Source: Bacteroidota bacterium (GTDB lineage: Bacteria > Bacteroidota > Bacteroidia > AKYH767-A > OLB10). From it: DNA of 64,000 bases. The DNA is taken from assembly GCA_016717325.1 (NCBI GenBank), contig JADKFV010000054.1, positions 1 through 64,000 on the forward strand, given 5' to 3'. The notes beneath the pieces are model-generated. The model was not told the origin of the DNA, did no database searches, and saw only the letters and a program-made list of their open reading frames with translations. Of the stretch, positions 10,201-20,290 are shown piece after piece. Made by a program: the position numbers and the translations under genes. Each line of letters opens with the position of its first letter. Position 1 is the first letter of the stretch.

Positions 10201-10761
10201 TTAAACAGTCATAATTTCTTTTTCCTTAGTTTCCAGGTGCTTGTCCACTTTTATTATGTAGGAATCGGTAAGGTGTTGCACTTTTAATGTGGCTTCCTTT
10301 TCCACGTCTTCGGGTAGTCCGGCTTTAAGGGCTTTTTTCAATCCTTCGTTGGCATCGCGCCTGGCATTGCGTATTGTTACTTTACAATGTTCGCCTTCGG
10401 CTTTGGTTTTCTTTACCAAATCTTTTCTACGTTCTTCGGTAAGAGGTGGCACAGCAATGCGAATAACAATACCATCATTTTGTGGGTTGAGTCCAAGGTT
10501 GGCAGCTTGTATAGCTTTTTCAATAGGCACAAGCATCGATTTTTCCCATGGTTGTACAACCAGTGTGCGCGCATCGGTAGTATTTACAGTGCCCACTTGA
10601 TTGAGTGGAGTGTTTGCACCATAGTAATCAACATACAAGCCATCGAGCATTTGTGGCGATGCCTTACCGGCACGAATTTTTGATAATTCTGTTTCGAGAT
10701 GATCGAGTGCATTGTTCATTTCGCCAACGGCATGATCAAATATTTTTTTTACTTCTTCCAT
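10201..10761 (-). CDS. frr: Ribosome recycling factor
   Basis: The 186-residue protein matches the family in length and landmarks. It has the N-terminal helix with 'LSKIRAGKASPQML', the insertion domain 'VVQPWEKSMLVPIEKAI', and the conserved 'IRIAVPPLTEERRKDLVKK' hinge and helix. With EF-G it splits the post-termination ribosome into subunits in the cytoplasm. It lies 254 bp downstream of pyrH on the same strand, the usual pyrH-frr order in bacteria. The 3' flank carries palindromic repeats. Confidence 0.97.
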   Translation of the reverse strand: MEEVKKIFDHAVGEMNNALDHLETELSKIRAGKASPQMLDGLYVDYYGANTPLNQVGTVNTTDARTLVVQPWEKSMLVPIEKAIQAANLGLNPQNDGIVIRIAVPPLTEERRKDLVKKTKAEGEHCKVTIRNARRDANEGLKKALKAGLPEDVEKEATLKVQHLTDSYIIKVDKHLETKEKEIMTV

Positions 10762-11015
10762 AGTTTATTTTTAGTTTGAGAGGAGGCAACAGGTGTTGCA
10801 ATTATATCGCGAATTTGCAATTTGTATTTTTAGTACACAAGATTTTTTTATTGCTCATCTTTGTCTCTTTCCTTATTTTATTGAATATAGTTTACTTGAG
10901 TTTTTCAATGCTCCAAAAAATAAATCGTTCAATTTGGATTTATTGTTACTTCCATTTTTCGGGTTAACAAGGATTGTAAAACCTAAAATCAAGTTTGAGA
11001 TAATTTTTTTTGAAA

Positions 11016-11723
11016 TTATATAGTAACCAGTGTTCCAATTTTTTCGCCTTGTACCAGATTAAGTAAGTTTCCTTTTTTATTCATATCGAAAACTATAATG
11101 GGGAGTTTATTTTCTTCGCATAAAGTAAATGCTGTCATGTCCATTACTTTGAGGTCGCGGTCGTACACTTCTTTAAATGTTACACTATCAAATTTAGTAG
11201 CCGTGGCATCTTTTTCGGGGTCGGCAGTGTATATACCATCAACGCGGGTTCCTTTGAGTATCACATCGGCTTCAATTTCAATAGCACGCAACGATGCAGC
11301 TGTATCGGTTGTAAAATATGGATTGCCTGTACCGGCACCAAAAATTACCACTCGGCCTTTTTCTAAATGACGCACAGCCCTGCGCCTGATAAATGGCTCG
11401 CATATAGCCTCCATCTTAATGGCGCTTTGTAAACGGGTATTGACTTCTATTTGCTCCAATGCCGACTGCAAAGCCATACTATTGATAACGGTAGCAAGCA
11501 TGCCCATATAGTCGCCCTGCACGCGATCCATACCGCTTTCGCTGGCTTGTAATCCTCTAAAAATATTGCCTCCACCAATTACAATGGCAATTTCAACTCC
11601 TGCAGCCTGCACATCTTTTATATCCTGTGCATATTGCGATATACGTTCGGTATCGATTCCAAATTGTTTGTTGCCCATGAGGGCTTCGCCACTTAGCTTT
11701 AGTAGTATGCGTTTGTATTTCAT
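11016..11723 (-). CDS. pyrH: Uridylate kinase (UMP kinase)
   Basis: At 235 residues this has the amino-acid-kinase fold. It begins [14 protein letters not shown], followed by [10 protein letters not shown] for phosphate binding. Later come '[16 protein letters not shown]' and the acceptor-site stretch '[16 protein letters not shown]'. It phosphorylates UMP to UDP in pyrimidine nucleotide synthesis and is normally hexameric and GTP-regulated. It lies upstream of frr on the same strand with a 254-bp gap that holds no recognisable gene. The ATG at 11723 fits the family N-terminus. Confidence 0.97.
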   Translation of the reverse strand: MKYKRILLKLSGEALMGNKQFGIDTERISQYAQDIKDVQAAGVEIAIVIGGGNIFRGLQASESGMDRVQGDYMGMLATVINSMALQSALEQIEVNTRLQSAIKMEAICEPFIRRRAVRHLEKGRVVIFGAGTGNPYFTTDTAASLRAIEIEADVILKGTRVDGIYTADPEKDATATKFDSVTFKEVYDRDLKVMDMTAFTLCEENKLPIIVFDMNKKGNLLNLVQGEKIGTLVTI

Positions 11724-11889
11724 ATTGGATTTTTTTTGCGATGGCGAAAGTAGAAATTATTTTTTCATTGGTTTATGAGAATGTGTGATGGTTCAAAAAA
11801 AATAAAATCTGGGGTTTAAAAACTCTTAATTTATTGAACCACACTAAAATGAAGCCCACTACGTTATGTAAAATCTGTATCTTGCGGGC

Positions 11890-13182
11890 ATGAAAAAATG
11901 TGTATTATTTTATTTTGGATTAATAGCAACGCTGCTTTGGGGAGCATGTAACAAAGCGGACGAAATAGGCAACGGTATTTTACCGGCCGATGATATTCCC
12001 GGATTATTGTTTAGCGACACAGCCAGTATTGTAAGTTTCTGCATTACCGATGACTCTATAAAATCGGGTGGGGTTACCAATAAAACCTTTCTTACATCGG
12101 TAAATCCGGTGGGCGCCCAAAACGATGCTACTTTTGGTACAACCGTTGCCGGACTTTATGCACAAGTTGATCTTAGTAAAACATCGTTCGATTTTGGCAC
12201 CAACTTTATTGCCGATAGCTTAGTCCTTACAATGGCTTATAAAGAAGTTTTTGGCGATACCAATTCGCCTGTAACTTTTCATGTATATCGCCTCAACGAT
12301 AAAATAAGCAGCGATTCTATTTATTTTACCAGTAAGGATTACTTCACTTACAATGCACAAGAAATAGGAAGTGCCACAGTAGTGTTAACGCCAAAAGACA
12401 GCACTGCGGAATTTGGTGTAAAACGTGCACCACATGTAAGAATAGTACTCAACCCCACCTTAACAGCGGAGTTTGCTGCGAAAACCCAAAGCAATGAATT
12501 AAAGATAAACGATGATTTTTTAAATTTCTTTAAAGGAATTTATATCACTGCCGATATACCAACTGCTGCAGGTAGTGGTTTTATTTTTACCCTCGATTAC
12601 AAATCAGTAGCATCGCGCATGGCATTATTTTATCACAACGATGCTGGCGACTCCGCAGTATTTGCTTTTCCTTTCAATGACTACAACAGGGTAAACAGAT
12701 TTAAACATGATTATAGTGGAACCGCTATAGCAACACAACTTGCCGATTCAACAACCGGAAACGAATATTCTTATTTACAATCGCTTGGTGGTTTGCAAAC
12801 AAAAATAAAATTGCCTAATTTAAAAGATTATAATCTTACAAATAAAAGAGCAATCAATAAAGCACAACTAATAATTCAGGCCGACAATAGCGAGGTGACA
12901 AAATATACTGCACATAAAACCATTTCGGTATTTACTGCCAATGGAAGCAATCAGATAACAGACAAGTTTAGAATATTACCCATGGCTTATGATAGTGTAA
13001 AGTCGCAATACATAGCCGATATAACAGTGTATGCACAGCAAGCGCTCACGGGTAAGTATGACGACCTTGGTCTTATTTTAAAAGCTAATGGAGCATTGGT
13101 AAATGCATACCGCACACGTTTGTTTGGAAATAGTCCAATAGACAAGCGCATGAAATTGAAATTGTATTTTACCGAGTATTAA
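11890..13182 (+). CDS. DUF4270 family lipoprotein
   Basis: The protein of 430 residues opens with a lipoprotein signal (MKKCVLFYFGLIATLLWGAC), with the lipobox Cys near residue 20. It carries the family start 'GNGILPADDIPGLLFSDT'. DUF4270 proteins are restricted to Bacteroidota and are secreted or surface-attached beta-rich proteins of unknown function. It reads toward porZ with an 80-bp gap, suggesting a shared transcript and possibly a cell-envelope role. No enzymatic motif is visible. Confidence 0.88.
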   Translation: MKKCVLFYFGLIATLLWGACNKADEIGNGILPADDIPGLLFSDTASIVSFCITDDSIKSGGVTNKTFLTSVNPVGAQNDATFGTTVAGLYAQVDLSKTSFDFGTNFIADSLVLTMAYKEVFGDTNSPVTFHVYRLNDKISSDSIYFTSKDYFTYNAQEIGSATVVLTPKDSTAEFGVKRAPHVRIVLNPTLTAEFAAKTQSNELKINDDFLNFFKGIYITADIPTAAGSGFIFTLDYKSVASRMALFYHNDAGDSAVFAFPFNDYNRVNRFKHDYSGTAIATQLADSTTGNEYSYLQSLGGLQTKIKLPNLKDYNLTNKRAINKAQLIIQADNSEVTKYTAHKTISVFTANGSNQITDKFRILPMAYDSVKSQYIADITVYAQQALTGKYDDLGLILKANGALVNAYRTRLFGNSPIDKRMKLKLYFTEY

Positions 13183-13261
13183 TTTTTTCTGATATCTGTA
13201 AGTGTATACTATTGTAAATTTAACAGCGTTAGAAACTTACATTTAAAATACCCGCATCAAC

Positions 13262-15601
13262 ATGGTCAAGACATTACTCACTGGTACGCTATTGCTAATA
13301 ACCCTGACGTGCTTTGGTCAACAAAAAATTGGACAATGGCGTGTTCATCTTTCATATAACCAAACAAAAGCGATAACGGTTTCGCCCACAAAAATTTATG
13401 TTGGGGCTAACGATGCTGTATTTTATTATGATAAGGAAAACAATGAAATAAAAACATTGTCGAAAGTGGAAGGTCTTTCATCGATTGGAATAAATACACT
13501 GAAGTATAATGATTACAACAAATGTTTGCTTATAGCATACAGCGATGCCAATATCGATTTGCTGAAAGGTAAAACCATAATAAACATATCCGACATAAAA
13601 CGAAAAAACATAATTGGCGGCAAAAACATAAATAATATTCACTTCAAAAACGAGTTTGCTTATGTATCGTGCAGCTTTGGAATAGTAGTAATAAATACTG
13701 ATAGAAACGAAGTAAAAGAAACGTATACCCTGGGCATTACAAATTCAAATATAAAAATATGGAGTTGCACTACCGATGATAATTATATTTATGCTGCCTC
13801 CGATTCGGGCGTTTATCGTGCAACGCTTACCGATCCTTTTATTGTAAATCCCACTGCATGGCAAAAAGTATTTGCAATAAAGCCCGGCAGTGGTGGGGTA
13901 AAATATATTACCAATTTCAACAATAAAATATTTGCTAATCAGGTACAAACAACCACCCTCGATTCGCTATACATAATGGATATTGCCACACAACAATGGA
14001 GTGGATTTGCAATAGGGGCAAACGAAACACAAACAAAATTGAGCATGCAAAGCAGTGGCGATGTGCTTACGCTTACAAGTTTATATTTTGTACATACTAT
14101 TGATAAAAATTTCAATGTCACCACCTACAACAACACAAATATTGCATTCACCACTGCCAACGATGCCGCAGAAAACAATGGTAATATTTGGATTGCCGAT
14201 GCCAATAAAGGGCTGATAAAATACACTCCTCAGCAAGGCAGCGAAATAATTGTGCCTTCGGGTCCGCGGTCGAATAAAGTTGCGCTCATTGATGGTTCGG
14301 AAAATAATATTTGGATTGGACATGGCCCGCGTTTCAACAACTGGGCACCTGCTGGTGTGGTTGATGGCTTTGCAAAATTTGATAACACACAATGGACAAC
14401 ATTTCATGGCAATGCACCCGGCAATAGTTTTTCGCTCGATACTGTAGAAGATTTGATTTGCATTGCTGCCGACCCTTCCAATAAAAATCATGTGTACTTT
14501 GGTTCATGGGGTCGTGGTTTAGTGGAGTATGATAATGGCACCATCAAATTGTATAACGATGCCAATAGCCCCATTAAAGTGCAACAGTTTATTGCCAACT
14601 ACAGGCACTTACGAATTGGAGGTTTAGCACTCGATCAAAATACTAATTTGTGGATGACAAACACATTATCGGATTCGGGATTGATTGTAAAAAAGAATGA
14701 TGGTACGTGGAAAAAATTTTATGTCCCGTTATTATCAGGAGGAGATTATGTAACAGATATTATTGCCGATGACTATAATCAACTGTGGATAAATGTGCCC
14801 ATAAGCGGAGCAAACAATACCGGCATTTTGGTTTATAATCATAATGGCACTATCGATAATGTGAGCGATGACAGAGTGCGTTTGCTTAGCGATGAAGAAG
14901 GCAAAGGACAATTGCCAAGTAAAGCTGTGCGTTGCATGGCACGCGATCAGGATGGGCTTATATGGGCAGGTACCGAAAAAGGAGTTGGTGTTTTTTATTC
15001 TCCATCTTCGGTCTTCAGTGGTGGCAATTACGATGCACAACAAATATTAATTGTGCAGGAAACTTACAACTTGTACTTGCTCGATAAAGAAGTAGTGCAG
15101 GCCATAAATATAGATGGTGCTAACCGCAAATGGTTTGGTACACAAAGTGGCGGAGCCTTTCTTACATCGCCCGATGGAGTAAATCAGGTTTTGAATTTTA
15201 ATGAAACCAACAGCCCTTTGTTGTCGAATAATATTTACAGCATAAAAGTAAACGATGCAACGGGCGAAGTGTTTTTCTCTACCGATAGAGGATTAATATC
15301 TTATCAGGGCGATGCTACTCAAGGTTCGGCAGCGTGCGAAAACGTGCTCGTATATCCAAACCCTGTTCGCGAAAACTATGAAGGACCAATCGCAATTCGT
15401 GGATTAGTAAATAATGGCAATGTGAAAATAACTGATGTAAGTGGTAATCTGGTTTTCGAAACACAGTCGCTTGGTGGGCAAGCTATTTGGTATGGAAAAA
15501 ATTTGAAAGGCGAAAAAGTTTATACCGGAGTTTATCTTTTGTTTTGCAGCGATGCCGATGGCACAAACACATGTATAACCAAATTGCTATTTGTGCGTTA
15601 A
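13262..15601 (+). CDS. porZ: Type IX secretion system protein PorZ
   Basis: This 779-residue protein has a signal peptide (MVKTLLTGTLLLITLTCFGQ) followed by IGQWRVHLSYNQ. It contains beta-propeller blades with repeated 'IWIADANKGLIKY', 'VYFGSWGRGLVEYDNG' and 'IWAGTEKGVGVFY' strands, then a C-terminal sorting-like domain (ENVLVYPNPVREN). PorZ belongs to the surface attachment complex of the T9SS, which handles cargo C-terminal domains and delivers the LPS used to anchor them. Length agrees with the roughly 780 residues I recall for Porphyromonas PorZ. It sits 33 bp before recO, a pairing common in this phylum. Confidence 0.9.
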   Translation: MVKTLLTGTLLLITLTCFGQQKIGQWRVHLSYNQTKAITVSPTKIYVGANDAVFYYDKENNEIKTLSKVEGLSSIGINTLKYNDYNKCLLIAYSDANIDLLKGKTIINISDIKRKNIIGGKNINNIHFKNEFAYVSCSFGIVVINTDRNEVKETYTLGITNSNIKIWSCTTDDNYIYAASDSGVYRATLTDPFIVNPTAWQKVFAIKPGSGGVKYITNFNNKIFANQVQTTTLDSLYIMDIATQQWSGFAIGANETQTKLSMQSSGDVLTLTSLYFVHTIDKNFNVTTYNNTNIAFTTANDAAENNGNIWIADANKGLIKYTPQQGSEIIVPSGPRSNKVALIDGSENNIWIGHGPRFNNWAPAGVVDGFAKFDNTQWTTFHGNAPGNSFSLDTVEDLICIAADPSNKNHVYFGSWGRGLVEYDNGTIKLYNDANSPIKVQQFIANYRHLRIGGLALDQNTNLWMTNTLSDSGLIVKKNDGTWKKFYVPLLSGGDYVTDIIADDYNQLWINVPISGANNTGILVYNHNGTIDNVSDDRVRLLSDEEGKGQLPSKAVRCMARDQDGLIWAGTEKGVGVFYSPSSVFSGGNYDAQQILIVQETYNLYLLDKEVVQAINIDGANRKWFGTQSGGAFLTSPDGVNQVLNFNETNSPLLSNNIYSIKVNDATGEVFFSTDRGLISYQGDATQGSAACENVLVYPNPVRENYEGPIAIRGLVNNGNVKITDVSGNLVFETQSLGGQAIWYGKNLKGEKVYTGVYLLFCSDADGTNTCITKLLFVR

Positions 15602-15633
15602 AAATAAAAACAGAATAATTCCTATCTTTTGAT

Positions 15634-16359
15634 TTGCAAATTTCGACACAAGGCATAGTACTGCAAACAGTAAATTATAGCGACACTGCTGTTATTGCAA
15701 AAATATTTACCCTCCATCATGGGTTAGTTTCGTTTATGGTAAAAGGAGTGCGGAAAAAAAATGCACGCTTTGCAGCAAATTTATTTTCTCCGTGTTCGAT
15801 ATTATCCATGAATTATTTATTCAAAGTGAATAAAAATTTACAATTCGTAAATGAAATATCATGCGATGTACCTCTCACAAATTTACAATCGAATCCACTG
15901 AAAAGTTGTATTGCTTTTTTTATGGCAGAGGTTTGCGTCAAGTCTATTAAAGAACAAGAGCAGGATGAATTATTATTTGATTGTATAAGGCATTTTATTG
16001 AGTTACTCAACGACACAGAAGAAAGCATAAAACAATTTCATCATTATTTTTTGTTGCAGCTTGCCAATAAATTAGGTTTCGGGCCACAAGGCATTTACGA
16101 TGATATGCACACGGTTTTCGATTTGCGTGAAGGTATCTTTCAATCTTCTTATCCGGTATATCCTGAATTTGTAATTAACCGCACTGCACAATTAATTTCG
16201 CTTTTTACAAATAGTACTTTTGAAAACAGCATAAGTATAACTGCAACAAAAGCTGAACGCAATTCGTTACTGGCGACCCTGCTTTTTTATTTCGATTTAC
16301 ATGTATTGCATGGAAGCAAAATAAAATCGACCGATGTGTTGAGCGAAATGATGGCTTAA
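15634..16359 (+). CDS. recO: DNA repair protein RecO
   Basis: The 241-residue protein begins MQISTQGIVLQTVNYSDT and continues 'AKIFTLHHGLVSFMVKGVRK', the OB-fold domain of RecO. The C-terminal helical domain follows with 'FLLQLANKLGFGPQG'. RecO loads RecA on SSB-coated single-stranded DNA in the RecFOR pathway. The start appears to be a TTG at 15634, since no ATG lies nearer that fits the family N-terminus. The zinc-binding Cys cluster found in some RecO proteins is not evident, which is usual for this phylum as far as I recall. Confidence 0.93.
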   Translation: MQISTQGIVLQTVNYSDTAVIAKIFTLHHGLVSFMVKGVRKKNARFAANLFSPCSILSMNYLFKVNKNLQFVNEISCDVPLTNLQSNPLKSCIAFFMAEVCVKSIKEQEQDELLFDCIRHFIELLNDTEESIKQFHHYFLLQLANKLGFGPQGIYDDMHTVFDLREGIFQSSYPVYPEFVINRTAQLISLFTNSTFENSISITATKAERNSLLATLLFYFDLHVLHGSKIKSTDVLSEMMA

Positions 16360-16363
16360 ATTA

Positions 16364-16966
16364 TTAGTTATTTTCTACATCGGTAACCCCTCCCGAAATA
16401 ATAAATTTCATCATCTCGGTTCCCGATGCATTTATGGGCGAAATATTTGCTACCGGCACTATTACCAATTGACCATTAAAGCCATAAGAGAAAGGCAAGT
16501 AAACAGCTACCTTTCCCTGAGGTATTCCCAAAAAGCCTAAATCATCTTGTGTAACAAACCCTATGCGCTGCACTTGAGCTTCTTTATCAACCATTACCAA
16601 CACAGGATGATTGAATCTCTTTTTTTCGCCAACAAATGCTGCTATCAAATCTTTTATTGACGTGTAAACTATTTTTAACAAAGGAGTACTTTCAAAAAAA
16701 TTGTCTATGTAATAAAGCACCGGATTGCGAACAAAACGTGTAGTGATATAACCAAGGATGATAACGCCAAGCATTATGGACAAAATTCCCAAACCTGGCA
16801 GCTCGAAAGTGTAATCATCACTTAGTTTAATGGGAATGTGAAAAGGCAGCAGCCCATCAATCCAGCGTATGGCATTAAAAAAAATAATTATGGTTAAAGC
16901 AACCGGCACTGTTACCAATGCGCCTTGCATAAAAAACGTAAATAAACTTCTGAATACTTTCTTCAT
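16364..16966 (-). CDS. DUF502 family membrane protein
   Basis: Starting at ATG 16966 (MKKVFRSLFTFFMQGALVTV) rather than the ATG nine codons upstream gives about 200 residues. Two transmembrane helices lie near residues 12-32 and 60-82. The family stretch 'PGLGILSIMLGVIILGYITTR' is followed by 'YYIDNFFESTPLLKIVYTSIKDL' and a soluble beta-rich tail. DUF502 proteins are inner-membrane proteins of unknown function. The gene converges on recO, with only about four bases between the two stop codons. Confidence 0.88.
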   Translation of the reverse strand: MKKVFRSLFTFFMQGALVTVPVALTIIIFFNAIRWIDGLLPFHIPIKLSDDYTFELPGLGILSIMLGVIILGYITTRFVRNPVLYYIDNFFESTPLLKIVYTSIKDLIAAFVGEKKRFNHPVLVMVDKEAQVQRIGFVTQDDLGFLGIPQGKVAVYLPFSYGFNGQLVIVPVANISPINASGTEMMKFIISGGVTDVENN

Positions 16967-17044
16967 TAGAGTGATTAATCTGTTGTAGTGCAAAAGTAAC
17001 TATACCAAATCATGTTGAGCTATTAATTATATTTTGCTCCCGAT

Positions 17045-17401
17045 TTATTTTAAGCCTTCATATTCAAGCTTCACTTTTTTGGGGAGGTCATTTACTATCA
17101 AATCATACGAATCATCAATCCATTTCCTTATTAAAACATCCGTTAAACCCTGCGCCATATCAATAGTATTCCAATGCTTTTTATTCATGTGATAGCCGGG
17201 CTGCACGGCATCATACTTTTCGCGCAAATCTATGGCGGTTTCAGGATCACATTTTACATTTATTTTTTCGGGCTCGCTTAAGCTCGTGAGTAAAAACATT
17301 TTGCCCATCACCTTAAACACTAATGTGTCGCTATCGAAAGGAAATGATTCTGTTACCCCTCTCTTATTCATACAATAATTTCTAATCAATTCTATATTCA
17401 T
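17045..17401 (-). CDS. MmcQ/YjbR family protein
   Basis: This 118-residue protein shows the YjbR/MmcQ layout. It starts MNIELIRNYCMNKRGVTESF and runs through 'FPFDSDTLVFKVMGKMFLL' to 'KKHWNTIDM', the family's conserved late motif. The fold is CyaY-like, and members are often described as DNA-binding, though the function is not firmly established. Its ATG overlaps the TGA of the reconstructed upstream M90 peptidase gene (ATGA), so the two are probably translationally coupled. Confidence 0.88.
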   Translation of the reverse strand: MNIELIRNYCMNKRGVTESFPFDSDTLVFKVMGKMFLLTSLSEPEKINVKCDPETAIDLREKYDAVQPGYHMNKKHWNTIDMAQGLTDVLIRKWIDDSYDLIVNDLPKKVKLEYEGLK

Positions 17402-18685
17402 TCTTCTATCGTGTGTTTAATAAATTTAATTTCTTTTACAACATAAATCCCAAAGCAGCCTTTATCTACTTTATAAACAACCTTTTTCCATTGTTTCCAG
17501 GCATCGTCATACTTCATTCTACGCACAAAATAATAATTATCGAAGAGTCCCTTTTTTATACTCTACAATAGCCCTCCACTTATCAGGGTCGGGAGGCGTA
17601 TTGATTGTCACTTTCATAACCTCCAACTGTATAGATTTTGGCTCATTAAGTGTTATGTTGCTATTGAGAAATAAAGCCAACATCATTAAAGGCATACCCA
17701 AAACGGTTATACAAACAAAAGCAAGATTAAATTTATTTGAAATCGATTGATAGCCCATAGTTGCATTAATGAAGTAATAAAAACTTAGCCCTAAAGCCAC
17801 AACTATCAAGATAGTATTTGTAATAGAAATAAGTTGATGGTCGAGCAAATACATAAAAGGCACCCAACCACAAACAGCAAAAAAACCGCACAACAAAAAA
17901 GGTAAAACATAATTTGAAGGTTCAAAACTTCTTGCTTCAAGGGAAATGTTTTTCGGTTTTGTTTGCACTTCCTGTTGCCTGCCAATTGCATTGTGGTGAT
18001 AATAATTCCCGCCAGCATTCATTGGGTTTTGGTTTAATAAATTGCAAAGGGCATCATACAACTCGGGGTAAGTCTGCATTAATTTTTGCGGAACTTCGAA
18101 AAAATATTCTACGCATACGGCAAAAAACTCATGAGGGTTTGTTCCTGCATACTCGCGTAAAAATGATTCGGCTCCTGAATTTTGCATTTTTAAAAAAATT
18201 TCATTCCCAACTTTTTCCCATTCCTGTGTAAGATTTTGCAAATGCATGTCAAACTGCTTAGTAGTGTCGATACATAATTTGTACACATGAGCGAACTCAT
18301 GTAGTCCTAAATTGTAATTGTCGTCAGGGTGTAAGTATCCTTCATAAAAATTATCCCATGATATCATTACTAATCCGCTTTTAAAAGTTCCTCCTTTCAT
18401 GTAAAGTTGAGATCGTGGTGCATAAAACACTCCGGGAGTTACAACTATTCGCGAAAAATTATGCATATCAAATTCTTCGAGCCCAAATGTGATTTGTGTT
18501 AACGGGCAACATAAAAGATATTTAACTTCATCAGTCATTTCGAAACCATCTATACCAGCAAATTCAAAATTTGATGCAAAGTATTGTACCCTTTGCACAA
18601 ATTTTATCCGATTATTAACATCGAGCTTCTTATAATAAATTATTATAGGTTCTATTACCTGATGAATGTAATCATGTTCATGCAT
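17398..18685 (-). CDS. Zinc-dependent peptidase, MtfA/M90-like, with membrane domain (one frameshift)
   Basis: The N-terminal part (residues 1-220) carries the zinc motif HEFAH, followed after about 35 residues by 'TNPHEFFAVCVEYFFE', as in the M90 (MtfA) family. Residues 255-345 hold three or four hydrophobic segments such as 'YVLPFLLCGFFAVCGWVPF'. As written, the frame stops at 17537. Removing one base from the A/G run near 17560 lets it read on as GLFDNYYFVRRMKYDDAW to a TGA at 17398-17400, which overlaps the next gene's ATG. The rejoined protein is about 428 aa. A membrane-anchored peptidase is inferred; the substrate is unknown. Confidence 0.8.
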
Positions 18686-18697
18686 AAACTTTTCAGG

Positions 18698-19938
18698 TTA
18701 GTTTATTTGATTAGCAAACAAGGTTACAAGTTTAAATAAATCCTCATATTCGGTGAGCGGTAATGTTTTGGCAATATCGTAAACATCGTGGTAAGCTTTT
18801 ATTCCCCCAAGTGTATAAATAAAAAAGGAAGGCACCCCTTTTTCGGTAAACCAATAATGATCACTGTTGGCAGCCTTGCCTCGTTTATCTACCTTGGTCA
18901 GTAAATTATTATCATTATTAATAGTAACCATTGCTGTATACGCTTCACTAAACTCGGTAGCATTTACCACCATAATTCCTTCGTCACCCGTGCCCATTAA
19001 ATCGAAATTCAACAAAAACTTAATTCTATTTAATTCAAATAAAGGGTTTTCGGTGTAATACCGTGAACCTATTAATCCGGCCTCTTCGCCTGCAAAAGCT
19101 ATAAACACTAAGGTATATTTTGGTTTGTGCTTTGAATAGTGCTTGGCTAAGTTCAGTAGAAAGCTAATGCCACTTGCGTTATCATTTGCTCCCGGGAAAA
19201 TGGTTTTCTTTCCCATCATGCCTAAATGATCATAATGCCCGGTGTACACAACGAAACTATCTTTTACTTCACCTTCAATAAACCCAATAACATTTTGGCT
19301 TTTGTGATTTGGTAATATCAAGGCATCAATATTTACTTTTAATGTTTTAGAGTTTTTGTTAAAACTTTGCTTCAATACCGAAACTGAAAATTTATTTTTT
19401 TGACTGGTTGATACACTCCACGTCAGCTTTTTTTCTTCTAAATAGATGAAACCAATATTGCTGTGATTTTCGTTTACATATGCTCGCACCACTTTCTTTA
19501 AACTGTCGCTGAATAATGAAAGGTCAATTAGCACAATCTTATTATCGAGTTTTGATTTTTTATACCAATCATCAACTGTCAACAACTCCACTATTTCAAA
19601 AGTGCCTGTTATAGCGGGGCAGGCAGGATCAACAATAAACTCGATGCCGGGAATTCGTGATACCCCATCGGCTACAATTGCCATTTTCCCCGGAAAAGTG
19701 TTTACGGGAAAGCTAAAGTCTTGATTATAGCTTCTGCCAAATGGCTTTAATTCAAATTTTAAAAATTCTTTGGAAATGAATGTGGCTGCAACATGTTCAC
19801 CATTTTTGACATAACCCCTACCGGCATATTTTTTGAGGTTAACGTCTCTATTACACTTTTCGCGTAATTTATATCCTGAGCAACAATGTTTGTTGTGTAA
19901 CACAACACTGCAAAATAAAATGTATAAATACTTTTCAT
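18698..19938 (-). CDS. M28 family aminopeptidase-like zinc peptidase (one frameshift)
   Basis: The ligands and catalytic residues of M28 are readable in order: 'YTGHYDHLG', 'GANDNASG' (bridging Asp), 'AFAGEEAGLIGS' (catalytic and ligand Glu), 'LLNFDLMG' and the late 'YHDVYD' His. The open frame from 19903 has an odd N-terminus. A better start is ATG 19938, giving a signal peptide (MKSIYTFYFAVLCYTTNIVA) and SVIETLTS. Restoring one A in a run near 19833 then joins it to KKYAGRGYVKNG. Rejoined length is about 413 aa. It is probably an exported aminopeptidase for peptide scavenging or envelope turnover. Confidence 0.88.
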
Positions 19939-20023
19939 GCCTTCGTTTTAGAAAGGGTGAAAATAAGCAAAAAAAAACCGCAAGTAATAATTGACTTGCG
20001 GTTTCATTTAATTTGCTATTAGA

Positions 20024-20290
20024 TTATTGCTTAACAATTTTTACTGTTCGTGTCAATCCATCAATCCTCAATTGAACAGTATAAATTCCCTGTGCAAAAC
20101 TAGATGTATTATAACGGAATGTATTCGCACCTTCTGTGGCTAAACTTTCTTGCCTATATACTACTCTGCCAGTCATATCGAAAATCACAACATCGAATTT
20201 TGTGTCTTTTGATGATATAAAACTTATTGCTAACTCATCCAAAACAGGATTTGGATATGCATTAAAACTCAACTCATCGTCAGTACTAAA
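20024..20290 (-). other. Type A T9SS C-terminal sorting domain of the giant protein
   Basis: The last 80 or so residues read FNAYPNPVLDELAISF, FDVVIFDMTGRVVYRQ and FAQGIYTVQLRIDG, ending KIVKQ. This is the three-block pattern (YPNP..., ...D..G..., ...G.Y...) of type A sorting domains that direct export across the outer membrane and anchoring. Confidence 0.9.

Noticed and set aside
10776..11023. Small rightward ORFs between pyrH and frr
   Set aside because: They are AT-rich chance frames on the opposite strand of an apparent two-gene unit, with no ribosome-binding or family signal.
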